DNA of 64,000 nt from Actinoplanes cyaneus (GCF_016862095.1 NZ_BOMH01000039.1:1-64000); one strand, 5' to 3'. Shown: positions 22,911 to 31,345, counted from the first letter of the stretch. The notes: generated from the sequence alone by a model not told the origin. Program-made: numbers and translations.

Positions 22911-23686
22911 CCCAGGATCAGCACTACGACGTCGCGTCGTACGCCCTTGGCGTGCTCGACGACCGTGACGCGGCCCGGTTCGAGGACCACCTGATCGACT
23001 GCCCACAGTGCGCCTTCGAACTGGAGTCCTTCGTCCAGGTGGCGGACGCTCTGGCGGACGTCGACGCGGAGGCGCTGCTCGCCGCGGAGAAGGCCGAGAA
23101 GGACGGGCTCCTTCTCACCAAGATGCTCACCGAGGTGCGCACCGACCGGAGCCGGGCCAACAGCCGCCGGCTCTACTCGCTCGCCGCCGCCGTGGTCATC
23201 TTCGCGATGCTCTCCATCGGCGCGCTCTTCGCCGGCGGCAAGTGGCTCGGCACCGACGCGCCGGCCACCAGTCCGGCCACCACCGCCCAGCGCGGCAGCG
23301 ACCAGCTCGACCCGCTGCCGGACAGCAACGGCGTCGGCATCGGTGGCACCGCCCTGCCCGGTGAGAACTACAGCGGCACCGACAGCCGCACGAACGTCAG
23401 CGCCGCGGTCGGCCTGGAGAAGAAGGACTGGGGCACCCAGATCTCCTTCGCGGTCTCGAACCTCAAGGGCCCGAAGACATGCGCGCTGACCCTGGTCCAC
23501 ACCGACGGCACGTCGGAGCGGGTCGCCAGCTGGACGATCGGCGAGAAGGGCTGGGGCACCGCGGTCAACCCGGCGCCGCTGCTGCTGCAGGCCGTCACCG
23601 GCACGCCGCGCGACGACATCGCCCACGTCCAGGTCCAGGAGCTCTCGGCGAACGGGAACTCGGAGACGCTGGTAAGCATTCCGTAA
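22907..23686 (+). CDS. Membrane zinc anti-sigma factor
   Basis: A 259-residue partner of the preceding sigma factor. The N-terminal cytoplasmic domain carries the ZAS motif His-x3-Cys-x2-Cys (HLIDCPQC) after QHYDVASYALGVLD. A single membrane span lies at about residues 95-118 (LAAAVVIFAMLSIGALFAG). The extracytoplasmic part, about 140 residues, contains a small beta-rich domain (WGTQISFAVSNLKGPKTC ... ASWTIGEKGWG) common in actinobacterial anti-sigma proteins. It should hold the sigma factor until a redox or envelope signal releases it. A strong terminator follows 18 bp after the stop. Confidence 0.9.
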   Translation: MTQDQHYDVASYALGVLDDRDAARFEDHLIDCPQCAFELESFVQVADALADVDAEALLAAEKAEKDGLLLTKMLTEVRTDRSRANSRRLYSLAAAVVIFAMLSIGALFAGGKWLGTDAPATSPATTAQRGSDQLDPLPDSNGVGIGGTALPGENYSGTDSRTNVSAAVGLEKKDWGTQISFAVSNLKGPKTCALTLVHTDGTSERVASWTIGEKGWGTAVNPAPLLLQAVTGTPRDDIAHVQVQELSANGNSETLVSIP

Positions 23687-23703
23687 TCGTCCGAACACGA
23701 ATA

Positions 23704-23734
23704 GGGCCCAGCCGACTCCGGCTGGGCCCTTTTC
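23704..23734 (+). terminator. Intrinsic terminator of the sigma/anti-sigma operon
   Basis: AGGGCCCAGCCG and CGGCTGGGCCCT form a perfect 12-bp stem with loop ACTC, followed by TTTT. It separates the sigma operon from the lipoprotein gene. Confidence 0.92.
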
Positions 23735-23887
23735 CGCTGTCCGGGCCATTCCTATACGTGCGTGACCCTGTGGAGGGTTCAAACAAAAATTCCCCAATTT
23801 GATCGAGCCGAATGTTCAACCGCTACCGCACGGGTCCCGTACTACTGCGCGGAAACGGCAAGAGGTATCGATCAGCTGGAGGACCCA

Positions 23888-24583
23888 GTGCTACCGGAGA
23901 AGCGCAAGTTGATGGTCGCCGGCGCGGCACTGGCGGCAATGGTCGCCCTGCCCGGATGCGCCCCGGCCGGATACAACGCGGCCGACTACGGGAACGCGGC
24001 CGAACCCGCCGCCGCCGACGTCGCGGCCACCCCGGGCGCCTCGGCGACCGACGGCGCCGTCGACCCGAACGCGGCAGACCCCGCATCAACCGCCGAGCCG
24101 GCCCCCGGCGACACCGGCAAGGTCGCCGACAACAAGGTGACCACGTCGCTCACCGGCACCTCGGTGGCGAAGATGGGCAAGGTCGTGGAGAACGCGAAGG
24201 GCTTCGTGACCTACCGGTTCGACGCCGACGGCGACAACCCGTCGAAGTCCACCTGCGACGGCGACTGCGCGAAGGTCTGGCCGCCTCTGCTGACCAACGA
24301 CGGCAAGCCGACCCTCAAGGGCGTCGACTCCAAGCTCGTCGGCACGGTCACCCGGTCGGACGGGACGAAGCAGCTCACCCTCAAGGGCTGGCCGCTCTAC
24401 ACGTACGTCGGTGACAAGAAGCCCGGTGAGTGGAAGGGCCAGAACGTCAACGGCAAGTGGTTCGTGATCACGCCGACCGGCACGAAGAACCTCACCTGTC
24501 TTCCGAAGATCTCCAAGCCGGTCGCGCCGCCCGCGGACGCCTCCGGCAGCGCCGGTGACACCGGCAGCGACTACAGCTACTGA
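23888..24583 (+). CDS. Lipoprotein with secreted-repeat (PF03640-type) domain
   Basis: A 231-residue exported lipoprotein. The N-terminus has a Lys/Arg start, a hydrophobic stretch and the lipobox ALPGC (Cys24). An Ala/Pro/Asp-rich linker follows to about residue 85. The rest holds two copies of the small secreted repeat of unknown function (PF03640 type): VTYRFDADGDNPSKSTCDG with WPPLLTNDG, then LKGWPLYTYVGD. GGAGG lies 7 nt upstream of GTG 23888. The gene begins a cluster whose next member overlaps it by one base. Being directly downstream of an ECF sigma operon, it is a likely regulon member, though a terminator separates the two. Confidence 0.83.
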   Translation: MLPEKRKLMVAGAALAAMVALPGCAPAGYNAADYGNAAEPAAADVAATPGASATDGAVDPNAADPASTAEPAPGDTGKVADNKVTTSLTGTSVAKMGKVVENAKGFVTYRFDADGDNPSKSTCDGDCAKVWPPLLTNDGKPTLKGVDSKLVGTVTRSDGTKQLTLKGWPLYTYVGDKKPGEWKGQNVNGKWFVITPTGTKNLTCLPKISKPVAPPADASGSAGDTGSDYSY

Positions 24584-25362
24584 TGGTGGTGGGTGTGAAG
24601 ATGAAGTCCTGGTTGATCGGCGCCACGGCGGTGACGCTGGCGTTCCTTCTCACGCCGGCCGCGCCGGCGCTGGCCGCCGACAACCCGGTGCCGGTCCCCC
24701 CGAACACCGGGTTGACCGACACGGGGAAGGGCTCGGTCAGCGCCGCTGACATCGACTTCGTGATCAAGGTCCGGCTGGCCGGTCTCTGGGAGATCCCGGC
24801 CGGCAACATGGCCCAGGAGAAGTCGAACGACCCGAACGTCGTCAAGATCGGCAAGGCGATCGCGGCGCAGCACGTGTCGCTGGACGCCCTGGACCGGGAA
24901 GCGGCCAAGAAGCTCAACATCGATCTGCCCAACCAGCCCAACGGTGATCAGCAGGGCTGGCTGAAGGAGATGGAGAACGCTTCGGGGACGCAGTTCGACC
25001 AGATCTTCGTCGACCGGCTCCGCGCCGCCCACGGCAAGATCTTCCCGGCGATCGCCACCATCCGGGCCGGCACCCGCAACGACTCGGTGCGCAAGCTGGC
25101 CCAGGAGGCCAACCAGTTCGTGTTGACGCACATCACCCTTCTGGAGAGCAGTGGCGTCGTCGATTACGGCGCGCTGCCGACGGTGGCCGCACCGGCCAAC
25201 CCCGCCCAGAAGGGCCCGGTCCCGATCGACAACCAGATGATCCAGGCCGCCAGCAACGGCGGCGGAGTGCCTGGTCTCAGCAACACCGTAATTCTGCTCG
25301 TCCTTGCTGCCGCGCTGGTGATCGGCGTGATCACCACGATGCGCATCTTCCGTTCGCGGTAG
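24583..25362 (+). CDS. Exported DUF4142 protein with C-terminal membrane anchor
   Basis: A 259-residue protein with a signal peptide (MKSWLIGATAVTLAFLLTPAAPALA), a DUF4142 ferritin-like helical domain at about residues 48-195 (AADIDFVIKVRLAGLWEIPAG ... LDALDREAAKKLNI) and a C-terminal transmembrane helix (VILLVLAAALVIGVITTM) ending in Arg-rich MRIFRSR. The first ATG forms a TGATG overlap with the lipoprotein stop. ATG 24601 is an equally good start for the signal peptide. DUF4142 proteins are envelope-associated and of unknown activity. It lies between a lipoprotein and an Asn/Gly-rich secreted protein, probably one operon. Confidence 0.85.
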   Translation: MVVGVKMKSWLIGATAVTLAFLLTPAAPALAADNPVPVPPNTGLTDTGKGSVSAADIDFVIKVRLAGLWEIPAGNMAQEKSNDPNVVKIGKAIAAQHVSLDALDREAAKKLNIDLPNQPNGDQQGWLKEMENASGTQFDQIFVDRLRAAHGKIFPAIATIRAGTRNDSVRKLAQEANQFVLTHITLLESSGVVDYGALPTVAAPANPAQKGPVPIDNQMIQAASNGGGVPGLSNTVILLVLAAALVIGVITTMRIFRSR

Positions 25363-25407
25363 CCCCGAGAGATATCGCCCCGACGGCGACGAAGAAAGGT
25401 GTCACCC

Positions 25408-26544
25408 ATGCGAAGGTCCAAGTACCGGCGCGCTAACGACTCTAAGTGGTTCAGCGGGCGTCGCCGTATCATCGCCGTGGCGGCCACGCTCGCGGCGTTC
25501 GGCGGCATCGTGACGGTTACGCAGATCTCCAGCGCCAGCACCAACGACGGACAGAAGACGGCGCTGGCGGCCTGCAACAACCTCAAGGCCGGCGGCGACA
25601 ACAAGCTGTCGACGAACACCCGCCGTGGCACGTACACCACGAACAACGGCCAGGTCACCCAGCACCCGGACGACGGCGCGGGAGACGTGGCGACCACCGA
25701 GCAGGTGCGCGCTCGGTGCCGTGACTGGGTGATGCAGAACGTCGGCAACAACACCAACAAGGGCCGCGGCGGCAAGGGCAACAACAACAACGGTGGCGGG
25801 AACAACAACGGCGGGGCTGCCAGCAGCGCGCCGGCCGCCGGCGCCAGCGGTGCTCCGGCCAGCGCGCCGGCCGGCAACGGCGGGAACAACAACGGCGGTG
25901 GCGGCAACAACGGCGGGAACAACAACGGCGGCAACAACGGTGGCGGGAACAACAACGGTGGCGGCGCGACGGCCGCTCCCAGCACCGCCCCGCCCGGCGC
26001 CGGCCTCGGCATCCTGACCAACAGCTGCGCCACCAGCAACCTGCCGGCGCACGACGGTTTCCAGAAGGGCGACCGCTGCGTCAGCACCGAGTTCGGTGAG
26101 GTCGGCTCGGCCGCGAACAACCCGTCGCTGCTGATCACCCAGTCGCCGCGCCAGGTCAACCGGAACCAGGCGTTCACGCTGCAGGTCAGCACCCGGAACC
26201 TGATCCGCGACCGCTTCCTCGCGGCCGGCCAGGGCGGGTACTACGTGGAGTCCAGCGTTCTGCAGAACGGCCTGGTCCGCGGTCACTTCCACACCGCCTG
26301 CCGGATGCTCGCCAACAACAACGAGGCTCCCGCGCCGGAACCGGTGCCGGCGTTCTTCGTGGCGACCGAGGACAGCAAGGGCGGCCGCACTCCCGACTCG
26401 GTCACCATCCAGGTGCCGGGGCTGCCGCAGTCCGGCACCGCGCAGTGCGCCTCGTGGGCCGGTGACGGCTCGCACCGCATCCCGATGATGGAGCGCGCCA
26501 ACCAGACCCCGGCGTTCGACGTGGTCCGGGTCCAGGTGCGCTGA
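25408..26544 (+). CDS. Secreted protein with Asn/Gly-rich low-complexity linker
   Basis: A 378-residue protein with a basic N-terminus, an export signal (RRIIAVAATLAAFGGIVTVTQ), and a first domain to about residue 110. A striking linker built from GNNNGG-type repeats interrupted by Ala/Pro/Ser segments runs from about 115 to 195. A C-terminal domain of about 180 residues includes CATSNLPAHDGFQKGDRC, VNRNQAFTLQVSTRNLIRD and GHFHTACRML. ATG 25408 follows AAAGGTG. I recognise no enzyme family. Paired cysteines and the signal suggest a folded extracellular domain. The position after the lipoprotein and DUF4142 genes suggests an envelope complex controlled with them. Confidence 0.75.
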   Translation: MRRSKYRRANDSKWFSGRRRIIAVAATLAAFGGIVTVTQISSASTNDGQKTALAACNNLKAGGDNKLSTNTRRGTYTTNNGQVTQHPDDGAGDVATTEQVRARCRDWVMQNVGNNTNKGRGGKGNNNNGGGNNNGGAASSAPAAGASGAPASAPAGNGGNNNGGGGNNGGNNNGGNNGGGNNNGGGATAAPSTAPPGAGLGILTNSCATSNLPAHDGFQKGDRCVSTEFGEVGSAANNPSLLITQSPRQVNRNQAFTLQVSTRNLIRDRFLAAGQGGYYVESSVLQNGLVRGHFHTACRMLANNNEAPAPEPVPAFFVATEDSKGGRTPDSVTIQVPGLPQSGTAQCASWAGDGSHRIPMMERANQTPAFDVVRVQVR

Positions 26545-26744
26545 CCCCGCTCACCGCGGGAGACACAAGAAAACAGCTTGCGGAGCACAGCCGTCCGGTG
26601 GGCCCGAACCCTTCCCAGGGACCCCCCTTCGGGTCCACCGACCGTCCTTCCCCCTGCCGGACGGAACCACGGCTGCCCGGCCTCCACCCGGGGCACCGCT
26701 CCGCAACCGGGTGATCGAGCCTTTCTCGGATGTTCGATCACCGT

Positions 26745-26796
26745 CCGATGGCCCTGACCCCCAGCACCGGGGACAGGGCCATCGGCTTGTTCTTTT
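26745..26796 (+). terminator. Intrinsic terminator after the secreted-protein cluster
   Basis: CCGATGGCCCTG and CAGGGCCATCGG make a perfect 12-bp stem around a 17-nt C-rich loop, followed by CTTGTTCTTTT. It lies 200 bp after the secreted-protein gene. The 26545-26744 stretch holds no recognisable gene. Confidence 0.85.
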
Positions 26797-26816
26797 GCTT
26801 CGCACCCCTCGCGTGG

Positions 26817-26822
26817 CACAGT
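26817..26822 (+). promoter_or_regulatory. Leaderless-type -10 box for the glycosylase gene
   Basis: CACAGT is followed by TCAGCG and the GTG start at 26829. It decides the start against an ATG about 100 bp upstream whose product would begin inside the terminator. Confidence 0.55.
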
Positions 26823-26828
26823 TCAGCG

Positions 26829-27728
26829 GTGACTTCCGAGGTGACGCGCCGGCTGACACCGCCGGAGCGATATCAGTTCGGTCCCTCGGTGCGCCCGCTC
26901 CTGGTGCCCAAGCACGACCCCTGCGGCACGATCGTGGACGGCGCTTTCTGGCTCGCCATGCGCACTCCCGCGGGCCCTGCGACACTCCGCCTCGACCGTC
27001 AGCTGCTCTCCACCGGCTTCGGCCCGGGTGCGGAGTGGGCCGTCGAGCACGCCGACGCGATCGCCGGCCTCCGCGACGACGTGAGCGACTTCCCCGAGCT
27101 GGCCCGGCGGCACCCGGTCGTCACTCGATTGGCGAAGACCTTCTCCGGCGTACGGATCCCGGCCACCCTGCGGGTGTTCCCGCGCCTGCTGCGGGCGATC
27201 CTGGAGCAGAAGGTGACGGGCAAGGAGGCGCACCGGTCGTACCGGGCGATCTGCCGGCACTTCGGCGAGCCCGCGCCCGGCCCGGTGGAGCTGGTGCTGC
27301 CGCCCGACCCGGCCGCGATCGCCGCCAGTGCGTACTGGGTGTTCCACCCGCTCGGCGTTGAGCAACGCCGCACCGAGGCCCTGCTGCGCGCCGCCCGCGT
27401 CGCCGACCGTCTCGAGCGCTGCGCCGACGCCGCCGAGGCCACCACCCGGATGACGGCCCTGCCGGGGATCGGCCCGTGGACCGCGGCCGAGGTGGTGCGG
27501 ACCGTCTTCGGCGACCCCGACGCGGTGAGCGTCGGCGACTTCCACATCCCGAACACGGTGGCGTTCGCGCTGGCCGGCGAGCCGCGCGGCACCGACGAGC
27601 GGATGCTGGAGCTGCTCGAGCCGTTCCGTGGGCACCGCGGCCGGGTCTGCGACCTGCTCGCCATGGGCGGCCTGATGGCCCCGAAGTACGGGCCGCGGAT
27701 GCCGGTCCGCTCGTTCGCGCGATTCTGA
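26829..27728 (+). CDS. AlkA-type DNA-3-methyladenine glycosylase
   Basis: A 299-residue base-excision DNA glycosylase of the helix-hairpin-helix superfamily, AlkA branch. The HhH motif is LPGIGPWTAAEV, and the catalytic Asp follows in SVGDFHIPN. RLLRAILEQKVTGKEAHRSY is the helix preceding the active site. It would excise alkylated purines to start repair. There is no Ada-type methyl-acceptor domain. The GTG start is fixed by the -10 box 6 nt upstream. The last codons and the stop are part of a 37-bp tandem duplication. Confidence 0.88.
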   Translation: MTSEVTRRLTPPERYQFGPSVRPLLVPKHDPCGTIVDGAFWLAMRTPAGPATLRLDRQLLSTGFGPGAEWAVEHADAIAGLRDDVSDFPELARRHPVVTRLAKTFSGVRIPATLRVFPRLLRAILEQKVTGKEAHRSYRAICRHFGEPAPGPVELVLPPDPAAIAASAYWVFHPLGVEQRRTEALLRAARVADRLERCADAAEATTRMTALPGIGPWTAAEVVRTVFGDPDAVSVGDFHIPNTVAFALAGEPRGTDERMLELLEPFRGHRGRVCDLLAMGGLMAPKYGPRMPVRSFARF

Positions 27729-27791
27729 GCCGGGCTCGGCTCGGACGCCGGTGACGCGATTCTGAGCCGGGCACCGGCCGGACGCCGGTGA
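27718..27791. repeat. 37-bp tandem duplication spanning the glycosylase stop codon
   Basis: Copies at 27718-27754 and 27755-27791 begin CGCGATTCTGAGCCGGGC and end CGGACGCCGGTGA, with three mismatches. The left copy includes the final Arg-Phe codons and TGA of the glycosylase. Confidence 0.93.
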
Positions 27792-27826
27792 ATGGAAGAG
27801 CGCCGGTTCGGGTAAACGGCGGCGAT

Positions 27827-28723
27827 ATGCGAACCCCCCGCAAGATCGCCGTCGTTGCCCACAAGAACAAGACGCTGGGTGGTGGCCTGGACGAGCTGCG
27901 CCGGCGCCTCACCGATCACGACATCAAGGACCTTCTCTGGTACGAGGTCCCGAAGAGCCGCAAAGCGCCGAAACGGGTCCGCAAGGCACTCCGCGAAAAG
28001 CCGGACCTGCTGGTCGTCTGGGGCGGCGACGGCATGGTGCAGCGGACCCTCGACGTGGTCGCCGGCTCGGACGTGCCCGTGGCGATCATGCCGGCCGGCA
28101 CCGGGAACCTGTTCGCCGGCAACCTCGGGATCCCCACCGACCTGGAGAAAGCCGTCGAGATCGCGTTCCAGGGCGAGCGCCGCCGCTTCGACCTGGGCCG
28201 GCTCAACGGTGAGCACTTCGCGGTGATGGCCGGTGTCGGCTTCGACGGCGCGATGATCAAGGACGCGGACGGCGCGCTCAAGGACCGGCTGGGCAAACTC
28301 GCGTACGTCTGGACCGGCATCCGCCACGTCGGCGGCGACGCGCCCCGCACGAAGATCAAGGTGGACGGCACCACGTGGTTCGACGACGCGGCCAGTTGCG
28401 TGCTGATCGGCAACGTCGGGACGATCACCGGCGGGATCCGCGCCTTCGACGACGCGTCGCCCGACGACGGCTGGCTCGACGTCGGCGTGGCAACCGCGCA
28501 GGGTGCGCTGCAGTGGGCGCGGGCGCTCGGGACGATGGCGGTGAAACGGTCCGACAGCTCGCCGTTCGTGCGCACCACGCGCGCCCGGAAGGTCGACGTC
28601 ACGCTCGAGTCGAAGCTGGAGTACGAGCTGGACGGCGGTGCCCGGACCAAGACGAAGCACTTCAGCGCGTCCGTCGTGCCGGCTGCGGTCTCGCTCTGCG
28701 TACCAGCGGCCACTGACCGATAA
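27827..28723 (+). CDS. Diacylglycerol kinase-family lipid kinase
   Basis: This 298-residue protein has the DAGK/sphingosine-kinase catalytic fold, which transfers phosphate from ATP to a lipid. The nucleotide loop is VVWGGDGMVQRTL, the second motif PAGTGNLFAGNLG, and GVGFDGAMI marks the start of the C-terminal beta domain. It lacks a membrane span. The N-terminus RKIAVVAHKNKTLGGG is a little unusual, missing the Asn-Pro-x-Ser/Gly motif of many members. ATG 27827 is used because the first strand starts there. Substrate could be diacylglycerol or another membrane lipid. Confidence 0.85.
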   Translation: MRTPRKIAVVAHKNKTLGGGLDELRRRLTDHDIKDLLWYEVPKSRKAPKRVRKALREKPDLLVVWGGDGMVQRTLDVVAGSDVPVAIMPAGTGNLFAGNLGIPTDLEKAVEIAFQGERRRFDLGRLNGEHFAVMAGVGFDGAMIKDADGALKDRLGKLAYVWTGIRHVGGDAPRTKIKVDGTTWFDDAASCVLIGNVGTITGGIRAFDDASPDDGWLDVGVATAQGALQWARALGTMAVKRSDSSPFVRTTRARKVDVTLESKLEYELDGGARTKTKHFSASVVPAAVSLCVPAATDR

Positions 28724-28848
28724 CTGACAGTGCGGTTCGTCGTCGACTGCTGGGTTATTGCCCGTATTCGCCCGAGAATCCTCTGGATTGCGGCACGCCG
28801 CTGAGCCCAGACTGGCGGTTCACCATCCGTCGTCCAGGGGGAACTCCC

Positions 28849-29064
28849 ATGACACTCATCGGCACTCTGCTCGCGGCCGGCGTGGTCCCGGTCATCGCCT
28901 ACCGGATCGGTCGCACCCAGGCGGCCTGGCGGGACGCGCGCAACGCGAAACGGTCACTGCGCGCCGATCGGCGCACCGCCTGGTCCCACACGGCCCGATT
29001 AGCCGTCGGCGCGATCGTCCTGCTGCTCGGCCTCACCGCCGCCGCCGTCGGCCTCACCCGCTGA
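28849..29064 (+). CDS. Small two-span membrane protein
   Basis: A 71-residue protein with two hydrophobic segments (LIGTLLAAGVVPVIAY at residues 3-18 and LAVGAIVLLLGLTAAAVGL at about 51-69) flanking a strongly basic, Arg-rich middle. A good ribosome site, AGGGGGA, lies 7 nt before the ATG. It is not related to any family I recognise. The length and Arg-rich cytoplasmic loop are consistent with a small envelope or regulatory peptide. No close operon partner exists: the preceding kinase gene ends 125 bp away. Confidence 0.6.
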   Translation: MTLIGTLLAAGVVPVIAYRIGRTQAAWRDARNAKRSLRADRRTAWSHTARLAVGAIVLLLGLTAAAVGLTR

Positions 29065-29188
29065 CCCGCCCCGCGCCCCGCTCACCCAGTACGCAAGCCC
29101 CGCGTCAAGAACGAACCGTCGACCGCTGGCGCGCGTTCAGGACGCGAGCCGCGCGGCAACACCGGGCGGCAGCGCGGGTCGCGGTCCC

Positions 29189-29241
29189 GGCTGGTTCTCA
29201 TGGGCGTTATGAGGCACGAATAACGCCCATGAGAACCAGCC
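29189..29241. repeat. Palindromic element, 22-bp perfect arms
   Basis: GGCTGGTTCTCATGGGCG to ATAACGCCCATGAGAACC form a perfect 22-bp inverted repeat with loop GAGGCACGA. The loop is the reverse complement of TCGTGCCTC, so this copy is inverted relative to those at 47547 and 51931. It sits between convergent genes. Confidence 0.92.
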
Positions 29242-29342
29242 CGGAGAGGGGGCGCGCTACGGGCGTGCGCACCGGCTTCGTCGCGGACTTCGACGGGCGG
29301 GACTTCTCCGGCCGGCTGCAGGCGTGGGCGGGGTTGCTGCCT

Positions 29343-29444
29343 TGACCGCGCCCAGCCACGGAGATCGCCCTTGCGGGCTGAGCGTTCTGGGCGCGCCAGC
29401 GCCCTGCTCGGCCCGGAAGGGTCCCCGCGGGAGCGACGATCTGG
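29343..29444. repeat. 102-bp dispersed repeat, copy A
   Basis: It is about 80% identical to 54893-54994. Shared blocks include GAGCGTTCTGGGCGC, GCGCCCTGCTCGG and GGGTCCCCGCGGGAGCGACG. The middle can fold (GGGCGC with GCGCCC). Both copies are intergenic, so a structured RNA or a REP-like element are the main options. Confidence 0.75.
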
Positions 29445-29488
29445 ACCACAGCAAAGGCAGGCAATGAAGAATCTGATCTTCGGGTTGG

Positions 29489-29610
29489 GTCCTCAGGCAA
29501 TCTGCTGCCACCAGCCACCGACCGACCGAAAAGGTGGGTCCTCAAGTGATCTGCCGACGCTGGCCGACCGAAAGTCCTCAGGCGATCTGCTGCCACCAGC
29601 CGTCGACCGG
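29489..29610. repeat. Three degenerate copies of the metallo-beta-lactamase gene tail
   Basis: The genuine 3' end (29573-29610, reading GWWQQIA-stop on the minus strand) recurs at about 29489-29527, still encoding GWWQQIA plus stop, and in a more diverged form at 29537-29573. Confidence 0.8.
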
Positions 29611-30678
29611 GGGCGGGTTGTCGACGTCGACGCGTTCGCCGGGGCGCGGGATCGCGAGCTTGACGCCGCGCGCCTTGGCCTCGCTCCAGGTGCGATCCGC
29701 GGGCTCGGACCAGTCGTGCAGCGCGAGGTTGAATGTGGCCCAGTGGACCGGGATCATCAGGCCGCCGCGGACGTCGACGTGGACCGAGACGCCGTCCTCC
29801 GGGACCATGTGGATGTCGGGCCAGGCGTCGCCGTAGGCACCGACCTGCACCAGCGTGACGTCGAACGGGCCGTGCTCGGCGCCGATCTCCGCGAAGCCGG
29901 GGAAGTAACCGGTGTCGCCGGAGTAGAAGGCACGGCGGGTCGGGCCCTTGATCACCCAGCTCGACCAGAGGGTCTCGTCGCGGTTGAAGCCGCGGCCGGA
30001 GAAGTGGCGGGCCGGGGTCGCGATCAGCTCGAGGGTGCCGATCCGGTGCGACTCGTTCCAGTCCAGCTCGATGATGCGAGTCTCCGGGACGCCCCAGCGC
30101 TCCAGGTGCGCGCCGACGCCGAGCGGGACCAGGAACGGGGCGGCCTGCAGGTCCACCAGGTTCTGGATCGACTCCATGTCGAGGTGGTCGTAGTGATCGT
30201 GGGAGATCAGGATCGCGTCGAGCGGGGGCAGCTCGCGCAGCGGCGCCGGCGGCTGGTGCAGCCGGCGCGGACCGGTCAGCCGGGACGGGGAGCAGCGCTC
30301 GCTCCAGACCGGGTCGAGCAGCACCCGGCGGCCCTCGATCTCGACCATCGCCGTGGAGTGCCCGAACCAGGTCACGTGCAGACCGTCGGCGGGCGCCGGG
30401 GCCGGTGTGACCACGGGGACCGGCTGGTGCGGGCGGCGGGTGTCACGGTCGGTCATCGCCGCGACGAGCAGCCGGGGCATCGAGGCCGCGGTCACTTCGG
30501 TGGCGGGCACGGTGTTGCGGAACTTACCGCCGGAGAACTGCGGGGACGACTCCATCCGGGCGCGGCGAGCGCCGCGCGCCTTGGCCCCCATCTGCGCGGG
30601 CAGGTCGCGAGCGGCCCAGACCGCCGCGGCGCCGAGTGCCAGAGCAACGACTGTACGGGTACGAACACGCTTCGCCAT
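29578..30678 (-). CDS. Metallo-beta-lactamase-fold hydrolase, UlaG/NAPE-PLD type
   Basis: A 366-residue protein of the metallo-beta-lactamase superfamily. The metal motif is ISHDHYDHLD near residue 175, with WFGHSTAMVEIEGRRVLLDPVW before it as in UlaG-like and N-acyl-phosphatidylethanolamine phospholipase D-like members. Later ligands lie in ARHFSGRG, SGDTGYF and VHWATF. The first 25 residues are basic plus hydrophobic (a signal or anchor), so it may be membrane-associated. ATG 30678 follows CAGACT by 6 nt, a leaderless arrangement. Its 3' end is partially duplicated. The likely substrate is a phosphodiester or lactone, not a beta-lactam. Confidence 0.87.
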   Translation of the reverse strand: MAKRVRTRTVVALALGAAAVWAARDLPAQMGAKARGARRARMESSPQFSGGKFRNTVPATEVTAASMPRLLVAAMTDRDTRRPHQPVPVVTPAPAPADGLHVTWFGHSTAMVEIEGRRVLLDPVWSERCSPSRLTGPRRLHQPPAPLRELPPLDAILISHDHYDHLDMESIQNLVDLQAAPFLVPLGVGAHLERWGVPETRIIELDWNESHRIGTLELIATPARHFSGRGFNRDETLWSSWVIKGPTRRAFYSGDTGYFPGFAEIGAEHGPFDVTLVQVGAYGDAWPDIHMVPEDGVSVHVDVRGGLMIPVHWATFNLALHDWSEPADRTWSEAKARGVKLAIPRPGERVDVDNPPPVDGWWQQIA

Positions 30679-30684
30679 GCGCCC

Positions 30685-30690
30685 AGTCTG
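30685..30690 (-). promoter_or_regulatory. Leaderless-type -10 box for the metallo-hydrolase gene
   Basis: On the minus strand CAGACT is followed by GGGCGC and the ATG. It shares an 88-bp gap with the divergent LOR-fold gene. Confidence 0.55.
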
Positions 30691-30754
30691 ACCTGATCCG
30701 GGCCAACTCGCCCACCGCCTCCCTGAGCCGCTCCTCAGCTTGTGACAGGTATGA

Positions 30755-30760
30755 CACACT
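30755..30760 (+). promoter_or_regulatory. Leaderless-type -10 box for the LOR-fold gene
   Basis: CACACT is placed 6 nt before the GTG start at 30767. Confidence 0.6.
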
Positions 30761-30766
30761 GCCGCC

Positions 30767-31345
30767 GTGACAATCGATATTCTCCAGCAGCAGACGCAGC
30801 TCATCGTGCGTCAGCGCATCCGTTTGATGGTGAACCAGTACGAGGTGCACGGTGTCACCCCGGACGGTCAGGAAGCTGGTGTCCTCGCCTTCGCCCAGCA
30901 GAAGCGGCTGGCGTTCAAGGAGCAGGTCACCCTCTACGCCGACGACACCAAGCAGGTCCCGGTGCTCGGTTTCAAGGCGCGTCAGGTCATCGACCTGGGC
31001 GCGACCTATGACGTGTTCGACGCTGCCGGCAACCCGCTCGGCCTGTTCCGCAAGAAGTTCGGCGCCTCGCTGCTGCGCTCCACCTGGGTGGTCGAGCAGC
31101 CCGGCTGGCCGGAGATCGTCGGGCAGGAGCGGAACCTGTTCGTCGCCCTGTGCCGGCGCTTCATCGACTACCTGTCCTGGCTGCCGTACCACTTCGACTT
31201 CGAGGTCGACGGCCGCGTCGCGTTCTCGGTGGAGCGCAAGTGGGGCCTGCGGGACACCTACAACGTGACCATCAACGAGCCGAACCTGGACCGCCGCCTG
31301 GTCGTGGCGATGGCCGTCGGACTGGACGCCCTGCAGTCCCGGTAG
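30767..31345 (+). CDS. LURP-one-related/Tubby C-like fold protein
   Basis: A 192-residue protein with the LOR (Tubby C-terminal-like, scramblase-related) beta-barrel. Features are an N-terminal helix, repeated strands such as YDVFDAAGNPLGLFRKKFG and LRSTWVVEQ, the central hydrophobic helix, and FDFEVDGRVAFSVERKWGLRDTYNV near the end. In bacteria these proteins are of unknown function; the fold may bind membrane lipids. The stop TAG is part of the -10 box of the dGTPase gene nine bases downstream, so the two are probably expressed together as well as separately. Confidence 0.8.
   Translation: MTIDILQQQTQLIVRQRIRLMVNQYEVHGVTPDGQEAGVLAFAQQKRLAFKEQVTLYADDTKQVPVLGFKARQVIDLGATYDVFDAAGNPLGLFRKKFGASLLRSTWVVEQPGWPEIVGQERNLFVALCRRFIDYLSWLPYHFDFEVDGRVAFSVERKWGLRDTYNVTINEPNLDRRLVVAMAVGLDALQSR

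Larger units (their letters stand above)
29065..29577. other. Gene-free region between convergent genes, repeat-rich
   Basis: It holds, in order, a palindromic element (29189-29241), one copy of a 102-bp dispersed repeat (29343-29444) and two degenerate copies of the metallo-beta-lactamase-fold gene tail (29489-29573). No protein gene is supported. Confidence 0.7.

Noticed and set aside
29085..29345. End of a plus-strand frame finishing with TGA at 29343
   Set aside because: It crosses a long palindrome and has no start signal; protein composition is not credible.
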